NCBI GenBank assembly: GCA_024195265.1
Contig: JAJLRJ010000011.1
Location: 23,059,712 to 23,123,711 of the forward strand
DNA length: 64,000 nucleotides
Reading direction: 5' to 3'
From: Dendrophyllia cribrosa
Taxonomy: Eukaryota > Cnidaria > Anthozoa > Scleractinia > Dendrophylliidae
The notes beneath the pieces are model-generated. The model saw only the letters and a program-made list of their open reading frames with translations. It did not search any database and was not told the DNA's origin. Shown in pieces: positions 1 to 11,600 of this stretch (positions are counted from its first letter, which is position 1; every line of letters starts with the position of its first letter). The translations under genes and the position numbers were made by a program.

Positions 1-49
1 GTAACCCTTGATTAATGCTAAAACATTTTGACAGGGAAGGCGCAGGGGA

Positions 50-334
50 GCAGGGATGGCGCAGTGCTGAGAGCACTTGCCTCCCACCAATGTGGTCCAG
101 GTTCAATTCCCGGATTCGGCATCATATGTGGGTAGAGTTTGTTGTTAGTTCTCATCCTGGCTCCAAGGGTTTTTTCTCTGGGTACTCCGGTTTTTCCTTC
201 CTTCATCAAAATCTAACATTTCTACATTCCAATTCGACCTGGAATTCAAGGGCCACAGGTTTGTCAGTCACATGTCTGTTAAGTGTCACCCTCGTTAAAC
301 AAAGTTGATTGATTGATTGATTGATTGATTAATT
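50..334 (+). repeat. tRNA-derived SINE
   Basis: A tRNA-like head holds an A-box-like stretch (TGGCGCAGTGCTGAGAGC) and a B box (GGTTCAATTCC, about 109-119). A body of roughly 180 bp follows, ending in a TTGA/TGAT tail at about 304-334. An internal pol III promoter plus a short tandem tail is the standard SINE layout. Autonomy and age cannot be judged from one copy. Confidence 0.75.
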
Positions 335-1211
335 ACTTGACCCTGCACAGTTCTGTGCAAAAGTAATCGGGGTGAATTTCAACGAAATTTGTTCTTTTTT
401 CTCGTGACCATCAGACAAAATGTCCAGCAAACTTTTGTGATGTTCTCATGATAATTTGGCAAACTTGGGTGAAAATAATATTTGCAAAGCAAGACCAAAA
501 CAAAAACTAATTTTTGAATTGCTTCAAATAATATAGACGAGATTTTGCTGAAATGAAACAAAATATTGGTGAATTTTCCTGCCAAAAATGCAAAGAGTTG
601 TTTCATTTGTGCTTAAGGAAAATAATATTGTTCTTTTTGCTTCACAGTTTTTTTACCTGTCATGAACTGAACTGAAATCTTTGAAGAAAAATTGCTAAAT
701 AATGAACTAACTTAACATCAATACATTAATTTTTTTGTAACTTTTAATAAAAGCATATAATTAACCAATACCCACCAAAGGAAGTGTGATTTTTTCTTAA
801 ATTTATTTGGGAAAGTTTTAATGAGACAGATTTTTGTGAACTCATGACGTATAACTTTTCCATGGCAACAATTTTTAAACAGGCATGTTTACCCTAAATT
901 TTGAATTTTTTTGTTACACATAAATGAGAATACCTACTTCTTTATCAATGTTGATTAGGCCATGAAAAGAAGCCAAGTGATTCTTTAGATCTCCAAGACA
1001 ACATTGAATAAGGGAAGGAAGGAAAATCATGTACATGTACTCTGTAATATACTGCATACTTGTGTATTTTTTGAGTGAGATGTGGAAAAATGTGTCTTAA
1101 AATTATTTTTGTCATTAAATTTTGTCCCAACAAGTTTTGTTTAAGTTTGTTACAATCGACATCTCAAGAGTTTTAGTACAATCCATCTGAATCAATTAGT
1201 GTGTCTATAGA
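335..1211. other. intronic DNA, no feature seen
   Basis: AT-rich sequence upstream of the first visible SLC20 exon, presumably intron. No convincing exon, tRNA or inverted repeat is visible. Confidence 0.5.
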
Positions 1212-1500
1212 GGTGCAGTGGTCTAGTGGTTAGCGTGTCTGACTTTAACCTGAAGGTCGGTGAGTCGAGCCCGGTCTGGTCATGTTATTTCCTTAGGGAA
1301 GAAACTTTACTCCACATTGTCTCTCTCCACCCAGGTGTATAAATGGGTACCCAAAATGCTGGGGGTAGCCCTGCAACGAAGAAGCATCCCATCCAGGGGG
1401 GTGTTGGGGGGGGGGGGGGGGGGAAGCAATACTCCTAATTGCTTCATGCTACAGAAACCAGGTTGATCTTCAGCCATGTGGGCCATCCATGACTCGTGCA
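1212..1500 (+). repeat. tRNA-derived SINE, second family
   Basis: The head reads GCAGTGGTCTAGTGGTTAGC (A box) followed by a B-box-like GGTGAGTCGAGCC. The body contains a GTATAAATGGGTACC stretch and a CATCCAGG motif running into an 18-bp G tract (1406-1423). Its sequence differs from the SINE at 50-334, so it is a separate tRNA-derived family. It lies about 90 bp upstream of an SLC20 exon. Confidence 0.7.
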
Positions 1501-1587
1501 TGCAACTTTACCTTTTACTTTTTCTGCAAAGTAGGCTTTAACTGTATGATGAATTAGAACTGATTTATCCTTTTTTATCTATCCAAG

Positions 1588-1939
1588 GTAACAATAAAGT
1601 GAAAGAAACTAACGAAGAGGCAAAGGGTGATGGAAATGAACATGACAAAGTCACTTTAACTATTCCGTCTGTCTCTGTTGAGACACCCGGTGTTGAAACT
1701 CCAGAGCCAAGTCATTCAGACTCACCTACTGACTCTAAGATGCTGATTGAACATGTTGAAGAGAATGGATCTGGGCCCAGCCAGGCACAGATAGAAAGAG
1801 CAAGGTCCAGGGGAATGTCACTGCTGATGGAGGCGAGAAAACGAGTTACTGATGAACCAAAGACTGGCAAGCTGTTTGCATTCTTGCAGATTTTAACAGC
1901 CTCTTTTGGAGCCTTTGCTCATGGTGGAAATGACGTGAG
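1588..1939 (+). CDS. slc20a: SLC20 exon A (alternative exon 1 of 2)
   Basis: The acceptor is CTATCCAAG at 1587 after a T-rich tract, and the donor is GTGAG|GTACTG at 1940. The exon starts in phase 1 and ends in phase 2 (…GAC GTG AG). It encodes an acidic, Ser/Thr-rich loop (residues such as [19 protein letters not shown]) and then the conserved transmembrane segment with HGGNDV. Its last 89 nt are repeated, mostly with synonymous changes, in exon B at 11442-11586. Confidence 0.88.
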
Positions 1940-2666
1940 GTACTGATTTACAGAGCTAAGACTATATTATTGTAGTCAAAATTGGAGCAGTGCTTCTGGG
2001 TTCACTTGCAGTCTTGATTAAGTTCACTAGAAGCTCAAATACAGAATAGTTAGTTGATCTTTACATAGTTAATATGAACCTTTTTAAAAACTATTAACTC
2101 ATGATGTTCAGGCAGGCAAAGAAAAATCCATAGCATTCTTTTTTTAAACAATATCACTGCTTAACACCTTTTGTCTTGAATTCTTAAAGGGACACTATCA
2201 CGAGGGCTCATGCAACAGTTTCTCAAATCGAAACTTGGAAAAGTTTAGCCTAAATTTTTCAAGTTGAATTGACAATTTCAAAAATGGCGTCGGGTTTCTT
2301 CGTTTTCCACTGTGACCGCTGCCACTAGTCGATGCCATTTTAAAAATGGCAATTCAATGTGAAAAATTAAGGCTAAACTTTTCAAGTTTCCGGCGATTTG
2401 AGAAACTGGGGCATGTGCCCTTGTGACAGTGTTCCTTTAAGAATTCAAGACGAAAGGTGTTAAGCAGTGATATTGAAGCATGCTATGGATTTTCTTTTGC
2501 CTGTCTGAACATCATGAGTTAATTGATAGTTTTGAAAAAGATTCAGATTAACTTTGTAAAGATCAACTATCTATTCAGAATTTCTGGTACAAGTAGTTTC
2601 ATGCTTCTTGGATTTGATTCAGGATATAGAATGTTCTGTCATGTTTTATTACTTGGTGAGGTGCGA

Positions 2667-2697
<31 letters not shown>

Positions 2698-5600
2698 GGG
2701 GGCAGTAGGCAGGAACCAGGAGAAAGTAATTATTTGAGCTATTTTGAAAAAAATAGCTCATTAGCAGGCGCAAAGGTTGGTTTGTGATGTTAGTATGTTT
2801 GTTTGTATGTATGTCTTGGGTTATGTCACACCAATCAGATTGCCTCTAGTATGTACACCGTGTACTATGTCAGCCAATCAAATTCTCGCTTCTAAAATGG
2901 TATTACTGAAGGTCAAAGAAGGGCACTTGACATGAATTGAAAATCTGCCATCTTGAATCTTCGCGATTGTTGCCTCAAACACTAAAAGTGTAAAGTTTTG
3001 AAGATTTGTTGGTTGGGACCTGTGCTCTAATCCCGACTGGCTTGCTAACATGGCAATAGTCAGGGGCATTTATTCGGAAATACCGCCTAAAATGTGCTCT
3101 ATGCATGAATTGTACAATTAATGGTCTGCGAGGGATGAGACGTCCAAAAAAATGTGGACCGACTGCGGTTACGTTTATAGGTGAGCTTGTACTGAAGTAA
3201 GAAAGTATAGCTTTATTGTAAAAACGGCAAGCGGATTTCAAATAATGTGATGCGCAACATGAATTGTATGTTTCAAACCTAGGTTTCAAGCGATTGCTAT
3301 TTGAAATTGTATCTTTTTTGTCAGTCACGTTGTCTGTCCGTGAAAATGTTGAACTTTGTCCTTTTAGAAACTTGTCCGGGATGCATGGAGTTCAACAGAA
3401 AACGTAATGCAATTAATATACAATTTACAGTATTTAAAACGTTTATCTTTCTTTGAATTAATGTGAGCAGATGTGTAGGTTATTAATTGTATGCCCCAAG
3501 CGATTGCTACAAGCGAGTAGCGACTGTATTTTGTATGAGCAGTCACGTTGTGTGCACGTGCAAATGTTGAACTTTGTCCTTATAGAAACTGGTACGTGAT
3601 GGAATTCAACATGTTTTCGAGAAAACGTTAATTGTTATGGTGCGTTAAAAAACGCCTGTTTAAAAAACTATTAGTTGCAAAATTCATTTTGGATGCGCTA
3701 AGTTTCTGATTTAAGACTTTTCTGGAAAAGATGTTTGGTTCCAAATGTTAACCTCAACAATGTTCGTGTAACTAATTTTCAAGCTTGTGGTTTTGAGTTG
3801 AAAACAATTTAATCTAATTAGTTTCTGTTTCTATTTGCACGACTTTTTTGTGGAGAATAAAAACAGTTGTTTAAATACTATTAGTTGCAATTCACAAGGA
3901 GACTACCAATATTCATTTTACATGCGTTTAGTTTCTGTTAAAGACTTTTCTGGTTGACATTACAGAAACAGGTGGTTCAAAGAATTTTCGTGTCACTAAT
4001 TTAATTAGCTTGTGGTTTAGAGTTGAAAACAATTTAATTTAATTCGTTTGCGTCTTCTAGGCCAAAGGGAACCATTTCCACGTTTCTTTTGTCAATAATA
4101 ACAGCAACTTTTTAAAAAAAGACTAGATACAAATTTTCAGGAAATAATAATCCTTCAATTTGGATGCATCAAATTTCTGTGCAGGACTTTTCTGGTTGAC
4201 ATTTAATACACTGATTACTGAAACAAGTTGCTCATTTCTACGATGACCCAGAAGGCTCACAGTCCAGTCTTCGTTTTCACAGTCCAGTCTTCGTTTTCAC
4301 AGTCCAGTCTTCGTTTTCACAGTCCAGTCTTCGTTTTCACAGTCCAGTCTTCATTTTTCACACAGTCCAGTCTTCGTTTTCACAGTCCAGTCTTCATTTT
4401 TCACACAGTCCAGTCTTCGTTTTTCACACAGTCCAGTCTTCATTTTTCACAGTCCAGTCTTCATTTCTCACACAGTCCAGTCTTCAGTTTTTGGACAGTC
4501 CAGTCTTTGTTTTTCACAGTCCAGTCTTTATTTTTTTTACACAGTCTAGTCTTCATTTTTTAGACAGTCCAGTCTCTACTCATCTTCGTGTTCAGCAATG
4601 CAACCTGGCCACAGGACTTGCAGCCAAGCCTGTCATCCGGGCTACTTCAAGCTGTTCAGAGACACCGGCAGCCATTTTGAATTACCTCGTGTGGTGAGAT
4701 GCAATGGATGCAATCATAAAACAAGTAGTTCAAGAGGAAATTAATAGGCATTCAAATATGCAGGCACAACACTCCGTGTCAGAAACTAGTACAAGTCAGC
4801 TTCAGTCAAATAACAGTAATAGTCAGCTAAATCAAGCCACTTCACGCCCTGCACGTACGGCTACTCGGCCGTCCAACTTGCTGGGGCGAATTAGGAATGG
4901 AAGTAAGGGGAAGCCCAACAAGCGTGTATGCAAAGAACACCGTCTGCAGGTGAGATGGCTCCATTACAACGTATGTAAAAAGACCTTTCTTCCTGTAAAG
5001 CAAAAGAACGGAGGAGGAAAACGCTTTGTTCAATATACTGACTTAGAGCCCTTGAGCCTTGAAGCTCTCAAAGACAAGGGTGCTGCACTGTTTTTTCCGG
5101 ACGGTAAGAACAACTTTGCAGGCAAACTAGAAGAAATGCATGTTGTTGTTTGCGATGCCACCGAAGCAGCCCTCTTTGAATTCCCTGGAGGAGGGACAGT
5201 TGAAGAATACCTTAACTCAAATGGACTCTACCCATCGTCAACCCACTTCTACATCTGTACGCAGGTTAAAGAGCACACTTTCCAGGAATTCGAGAGTGAT
5301 GGTGTTCATAGTGACAGCCAGTCATCAGACACCAGACCATTTGTTACTGCTGAGCAAAGTGCTCAAAATGAAAGTGAACAAAACAGTTTACACCCTGCAA
5401 GACTTGTGTGTGACATATGTCATTGCACATTTGCATCGGGGCAGTCATGCATTCGTTGTGAACAAAACAATGAGTATTATGCATCATTGGCTGCAGATTC
5501 TGCTCCTTCTCATGAGCAGTCAGAGAATGTAGTAGAAGCTTCAGAAGAACAGAATCTGTTTGACATTGAACAGCTGAGGGAACATCGACTTTCCTATCTA

Positions 5601-8600
5601 TTGGGAAATGGCAACCCAAGTAATGCCGACAACTCGGGCAACCCTGATGTGCTAGAGGAACCACCAGAAAGCCCTCCTGTGCCCACGCAAAAGCTCCTGA
5701 AGGTCAATCGGACACATATTAAAACTGATTTGATTAAACACTTTAAAGACCCAAGCATTTTACACTCTGATTTAGTGTTTGAAATCATTAATGAATTTGG
5801 GAATGTTGAGAAAGGGGCAGGAATTGGTGTTGCTCGTGAAGTGTATACACTATTCTGGACGGAATTTGCCATATCTATGACAATAGGTGAACGTGAAAGA
5901 GTGCCATTTGTTAGACACGATCATTTCATTGAGGAGTGGGAGGCAATAGCCTGCATTCTAGTGAAGGGGTATATTTCTGTAAGCTATTTCCCTCTATTTA
6001 TTTCAAAGGCATTTATTTGCTTTTGCCTTTTTGGCAATGAGGTTACAGATGCAGTATTTTTTAGTTCTTTTAAGCGGTATTTATCACAATTAGAAGAAGA
6101 TTTGGTTGTTGGTATTCTCAGCAGCAATGACCTTCCAGCTGATGAAGGAGAATTTCAAGATTTCCTGGAAAGGTTCAATTGTAGGTCCTTAGTAAAAAAG
6201 GAAAATGTTGTCAAAGTGCTATTAGAAATTGCCAAGCAAGAGTTGGTTCAAAAACCACACCTTATGGTTGGTGCTTGGCAGCCAATTCTGCAGAAATGGC
6301 TGAAGCCATACGAACAATTCCAGTCAATTTCAGCAGTTGAGGAGCTTTACGAGTTGCTTATGCCAACAACCAAGAAGGTGTTAGACAGCCTTGTTTGTAA
6401 CCCAACAACTGATGGTGAAAGAGATGCAGTCAAGTTCTTACAGAGGTTCATTCGGGGACTAGACATGGCCAAGCTGGTACAATTCCTTCAGTTCACCACA
6501 GCAATGGACATAATGGGAAGAGAAAAGTTGCAGGTAACATTCATCAAGTCTGAAGGTTTCAGCTCCAGACCCATAGCACATACCTGTGGCCCCCTCTTAG
6601 AAATTCCTTCAACATATAATAACTTTGTAGAACTCAGAGAGGAATTTACCAATATCCTTAATCATGGTAAGTGGGAACTTGATATTGTGTAAGACCCCCA
6701 GATTTCTGCTCAGTTAGAATCAGATATGTGGATTTTTCTTATTGATTGTTGCTGTGGTGCAAAATAGTTAAAAAATACCTGGAGATACACCTAACTGCAG
6801 TAATGTCACAGAAAAATGTAAAAAGCCAAATAGGAATTAATTAGCTAAATCATCATTCACAGCGACACACGGCATGATCGAGCGTGCAGTGGCTATTGTT
6901 ATTTGTATGTCTAATCAGTTTCTATTGGCCCTTTTTCAGTTTTCGTTTTAACATTTTTCATTTTTCTATTTCAACGTTATTGCAATTAGGAGTATGTGGT
7001 AAGTCAAAAACATTTATTGTCATTACATGTACATGTTTTTGATAAACATTGATTTTTCTTATTTACCATATCAAAATTGAACATTTCATTTTTATAAATA
7101 AGAAACTAAGACAAATATGCATGCCGTCTATACTGGCATTTATCATCATGCCAAGAATGCTCACCAACAGGTTTATAGCTGACCTGCAAATACAGGCACC
7201 TCTCGGTAGTAATGAGAGGTGGCTGTATTCACAGGCTAGTTAATAGCTCACTTTGTATATATGGCCCGACTTGTTTCATTTACCTAAGGCTATTATAAAG
7301 GAATAAACAGTGTTCCATTAACATGGCAAAAGCATCTAAATCTGCATTTAAATGTGATATATTGTACACTTGAGAATTTCAATTGTATTGCAATTCAGGT
7401 ATTGCTTTTGTGTGCATGCATCCAGTAAAGCATATATTTAAAGTGGGCTATTTAACTATTAATCAAGAAAGTTTATATGTGACTAAAAACAGCATGCTTT
7501 TAACATTGTAAGATCAACAAAGAGTCAAATAACTGTCCCACACAGAATGCTTGCATATTCACCGTTGTTTTGTTGTTGTATGCTGTCCAAATAGAGAAAC
7601 GATAGGTAGTGGCCTGGCAGTGCTTACGGAATTATTATTAGAATCAGTATCAGTCATACAAGCACTGTACCACTATTAAACAACACAGGGTACAATAATA
7701 TTGCTGATGGCAAAACATTCAACTTAACTCAAACAGGTTTTAAAATCACTTGTCAGGTAGTTTTTGCAGATAACAGAAATCAATACTTTGCTATTGTGAT
7801 TTGTTAACTACACACTTAAAAGATAGTTCAGTTATTTCACACTTTTTTTCAAAATTTACTCCATGCATAATACATTTGTGGCTAAAATCTGTGTATGAAG
7901 AACCTTCTTTTTCCAGGTCAGCCTTGACAGGTTTTTACATTATCAAATGCAAGGAAAACATAGGATGTTAAGTTCTAAAGAGTATCTTTGTTTACTCTTG
8001 CCTATGTGGATACATTTCTTGTCAATTAAATCAGAAACCAATTTAGCCTCGGCTTCTTAATTTTGCAGGTTCTGACATGTGGATTTTTGCTACATTTTCA
8101 TTTTGCCTTATACAGGGACTTGATATTCAAAGTTAGTGATTCCAGTTAGCAAAAAGGAAACTGTTATAAGTAAAACATTATAAAAATTATTATGTTACAT
8201 TGTGTGATAATCATGGCAAATAGCTGGCATGCTTAGGAAGGATGTCAAAACCCAAGTATAGAATGTTTAACAGGAGCATTATAGTATATTAAGAAGCATA
8301 ATTTTATATTGTTATCAAAGAGATATAACTAATCCCAACACGTTAAAAATGTTATACATTTCAGTTCAGTTTGAATATTAAAGTTTAACACTGACATTTA
8401 CATGATGACTTTGTGTTTTGTCATGCATCCAAGTTCTTAATACAAACTCTATAACTTTTCTGCCTCTTATGAGATGAATATAAAGATTGAGTCCTTCTCT
8501 TGCATTGTTTGGCTTCTGTAGTTGAAGTTCATCCATAACAATTGAAGCAAATTCAGCAAACTCATCACTGAAATCTTGAACAGACATTGCTGAATCTTCA

Positions 8601-11600
8601 ACGAATTCATCTGCTTCACAAGGATCAATGGGTACTTTGTAGTCATCTGTGCTGTAAAGGTGGGGTAGGAAATACATACAATCTGGTTTTCCTCTTGGGC
8701 CAGAACTATTTCCAAATTTGCTTGATGAAATGATATGTTCATTCCATAATTGAGACACTTCATGCAACTCTTTCCTCAGGATCTCCATAAAACAAAATCG
8801 AATGCATTCTATATGCACTTGATCCGAAGTGTTCAATAATCCTAAGTCAACCAGATCTTTAAACAAAATCATCCACCAACCAGGGCCATCTTTCACCAAA
8901 TGGGACCAATAGGCTTCAATTCTCTGATTTGATGTGGACCTACCAATAGCAAAGCATCCCAATCCTGCATCATCATCACTATGATCAGACCTAAGACAAG
9001 TATGGATAGCTTCAATTAAACAGTTTTCAGTACCATCATCTGATCTGACCTTCCTCGGTACGCCACCAACCTGTTTTATAGAGTCCAGGTAGTATTTGGC
9101 AATTACATCCGGGTTCTTATTTGTAGGACCAATTTCGAGCCATATCAGTCTCCTTGAAAATCCATCAATACAAGCATGGACACTAAATCCATACGGTTTT
9201 AGTTTATCATGGCCATCAATGTGCCAGATGAAATTTGGCCCTTTTGCGTGATACACTCTTCGACGTAGCCTTTTCCTTTTTCGGCTTTCGACACCTTCAG
9301 GATCAAGTTCCTTCAGGAATATCATGACTCTGTCTCTCTTGACCAAAATACCTCTTTTTCTCAATCGAGCCCACATCTTTCTGTAACCAATAAAGCAGCC
9401 ACTACCTGCAATTTCTTGCTCCAATGCCTTTTTTAGATCATCGTCGGACACAACGTACTCCATTTTTGCCTCCCTTCGCGCCAATTTCAGTACTTGCATT
9501 CGTCTTTTCAATGTTGATAAACTCATAAATATACCATGTAGTTTAAGAAACTCGATTATTTCCTGATTGCTGTAGCCCTGTTTAAAGTAATTGGAAATAA
9601 GTTCTTCCTCCGTTGAGTTTTCCTCCAGTGTCATACAAGGAGAATAATTTGGCAAGGACATGGTCTGCCAGTTCAATGAAAAGATCAAAAAACGATCGGA
9701 TAAAACTCAAGATGGCTGCCAACCAAAGCCCAGCCCCAGCACCAAAAGAGGTCTGGGTACTAGATAACAATAAGATTGTACTGTCCAAATAATGAAGACT
9801 AGACTGTGTGTAAAATGAAGACTAGACTGTGTGAAAAAATGAAGACCGGACTGTGAAAAACAAAGACTGGACTGTCCAAAAACTGAAGACTGGACTGTGT
9901 GAGAAATGAAGACTGGACTGTGAAAAACGAAGACTGGACTGTGAAAACGAAGACTGGACTGTGTGAAAAATGAAGACTGGACTGTGAAAACGAAGACTGG
10001 ACTGTGAAAACGAAGACTGGACTGTGTGAAAAATGAAGACTGGACTGTGAAAACGAAGACTGGACTGTGAGCCTTCTGGGCCATCGTACATTTCACTGGG
10101 GCCGTAGTTTCGTCATAAAATAACTCCGAAAATCCCGTGAAAAAGCTAACCAAAACTTCCTACCTATTTTCATACCCTAACCCTTTAGGCTAGAATACAA
10201 AAGCAAACTTTGCATTTTTCCACGTAAATAGAGTTTTGGTCCCAGAGGGCCCATTTCTCGTAAGTCCCGACAACTTTTCGGGCCCGCAACTCATATTAAA
10301 ATCAGAATCTATAAAATGGTGATGCATTTTTTAGCCCTCAAACCAGCTCGACTTGTTTTGTCAATTTAGAATTTTATTGCTTAGCTTTCAAAATCAACAA
10401 ATTTTTAATCTTTAATGAATACATTGCGCACATAAGATAGCTTTCCGGGCCCGAAAAGTTATCGGGACTTTCGAGAAACGGGACGTTGTTCGTGATCTCG
10501 GTATTTTTTTTGGGGTAGGGGGCGGGCCGGAGGATTTGAAAAACGTATATCTGCAAGCGGTAATTTGTGCTAGTTTTCTTCAGCTGTTTTGTTGCTTTCA
10601 CCATTTCATATCATTTAGGGAATTTTCAAAATAGCTCATGCACGCAATGCGTGCCTATGTTTTGTGGGATAGCTGGACTGCATGAGTGGGGGAAAGTAAA
10701 GATTCACAATCGTCATCACGATGATCTTAGTTCTTTAAATGTCTGGTGTTACATACATTGTACCTGGTGTGAGCAAACCTTGATTCTGACATTAATGAAT
10801 TGAAGTGTATGAGTGGATCATACAGTACGAACTGTGGATAGAGAATGTAATTGAAAGTGAAGAAGTGATCGTCGCAGTTGGGTTTTGAACTTATCACCTC
10901 CATGTTACCGTTATGATGCTCATGTGTCCTCTTTTTGATTCTATTCTTGCTTTTTGGCTAGTTGTGTGTCAGACTAACTATTCTGGATAACAAAAGGCAC
11001 CTCTTTTCCCACCGTTGTTAGCATTGTGTTCTTTGGTCTGCCTCTGCGCCAATCTGCCAATCTTCTGGGTGCTGGCCATCTCAGTGCTGTCCTACTGCCA
11101 CCAAAAACATAAGACCTGTCCATTCCCACCTCAAAGCTTTTATCATGGTTGTACTTGTAGTTAGTAGTAGTTAGTGTCCCTTCTCTACTATTAAGGTTCA
11201 CGCTGCTTTTAATCTTAGGTCATCATACAAGTACAGTATCTTAAGTATTTTTTTGAAGCATGCTTCCATCCCACTTTAATGTTAACTAATTGAAGATGCC
11301 CAAACTTTCCCATTTCTTGGCCAAAGGTAATTGGCACCTTATTTGGCAAATGACATCCACTATTAGCTCACTTCACAAGAACTTCAATAATATTGCATAA
11401 TATTTCACAATATTGCGTAATATTTTGTAATAGTAATAAAGCAACAAGACAGGAGCCTGCTCCATCAGTGGCGATGGATGCGAGAAAGGGAATTAGTGAT
11501 GAGCCCAAGACTGGGAAGCTGTTTACATTCTTGCAGATTTTAACTGCAATATTTGGATCTTTTGCTCATGGTGGAAATGATGTGAGGTACTTGAAATGCA

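Larger units (their letters stand above)
4239..10088. mobile_element. DNA transposon 1: HECT ligase plus rve integrase, 6-bp TSD
   Basis: A complete-looking 5,850-bp element. Both ends start TACGATG(A/G)CCCAGAAGG and are flanked by the same hexamer CATTTC (4233-4238 and 10089-10094), read as the target-site duplication. The terminal inverted repeats are about 320 bp and consist of tandem units based on CACAGTCCAGTCTTCGTTTT. Two genes converge inside it: a HECT-domain protein on + and an integrase-like protein on -. It sits in an SLC20 intron between two alternative exons. A 6-bp TSD with an rve-type nuclease does not match the classic ends of Ginger (4 bp) or hAT (8 bp) elements. Polintons also make 6-bp TSDs, but none of their other genes are present. 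I do not assign a named superfamily. Confidence 0.88.

Noticed and set aside
4261..4578. CRISPR-like regular repeats
   Set aside because: Units are contiguous without spacers, lie in an animal genome and form transposon ends.
4228..4697. Open frames rich in repeated [14 protein letters not shown] residues (also 9707-10153 on the minus strand)
   Set aside because: They are translations of the tandem terminal units of transposon 1, not proteins.
4704..10088. Polinton/Maverick or retroelement identity for transposon 1
   Set aside because: No DNA polymerase B, packaging ATPase, capsid or reverse transcriptase frame is present; only the integrase-type nuclease and TSD length are shared.
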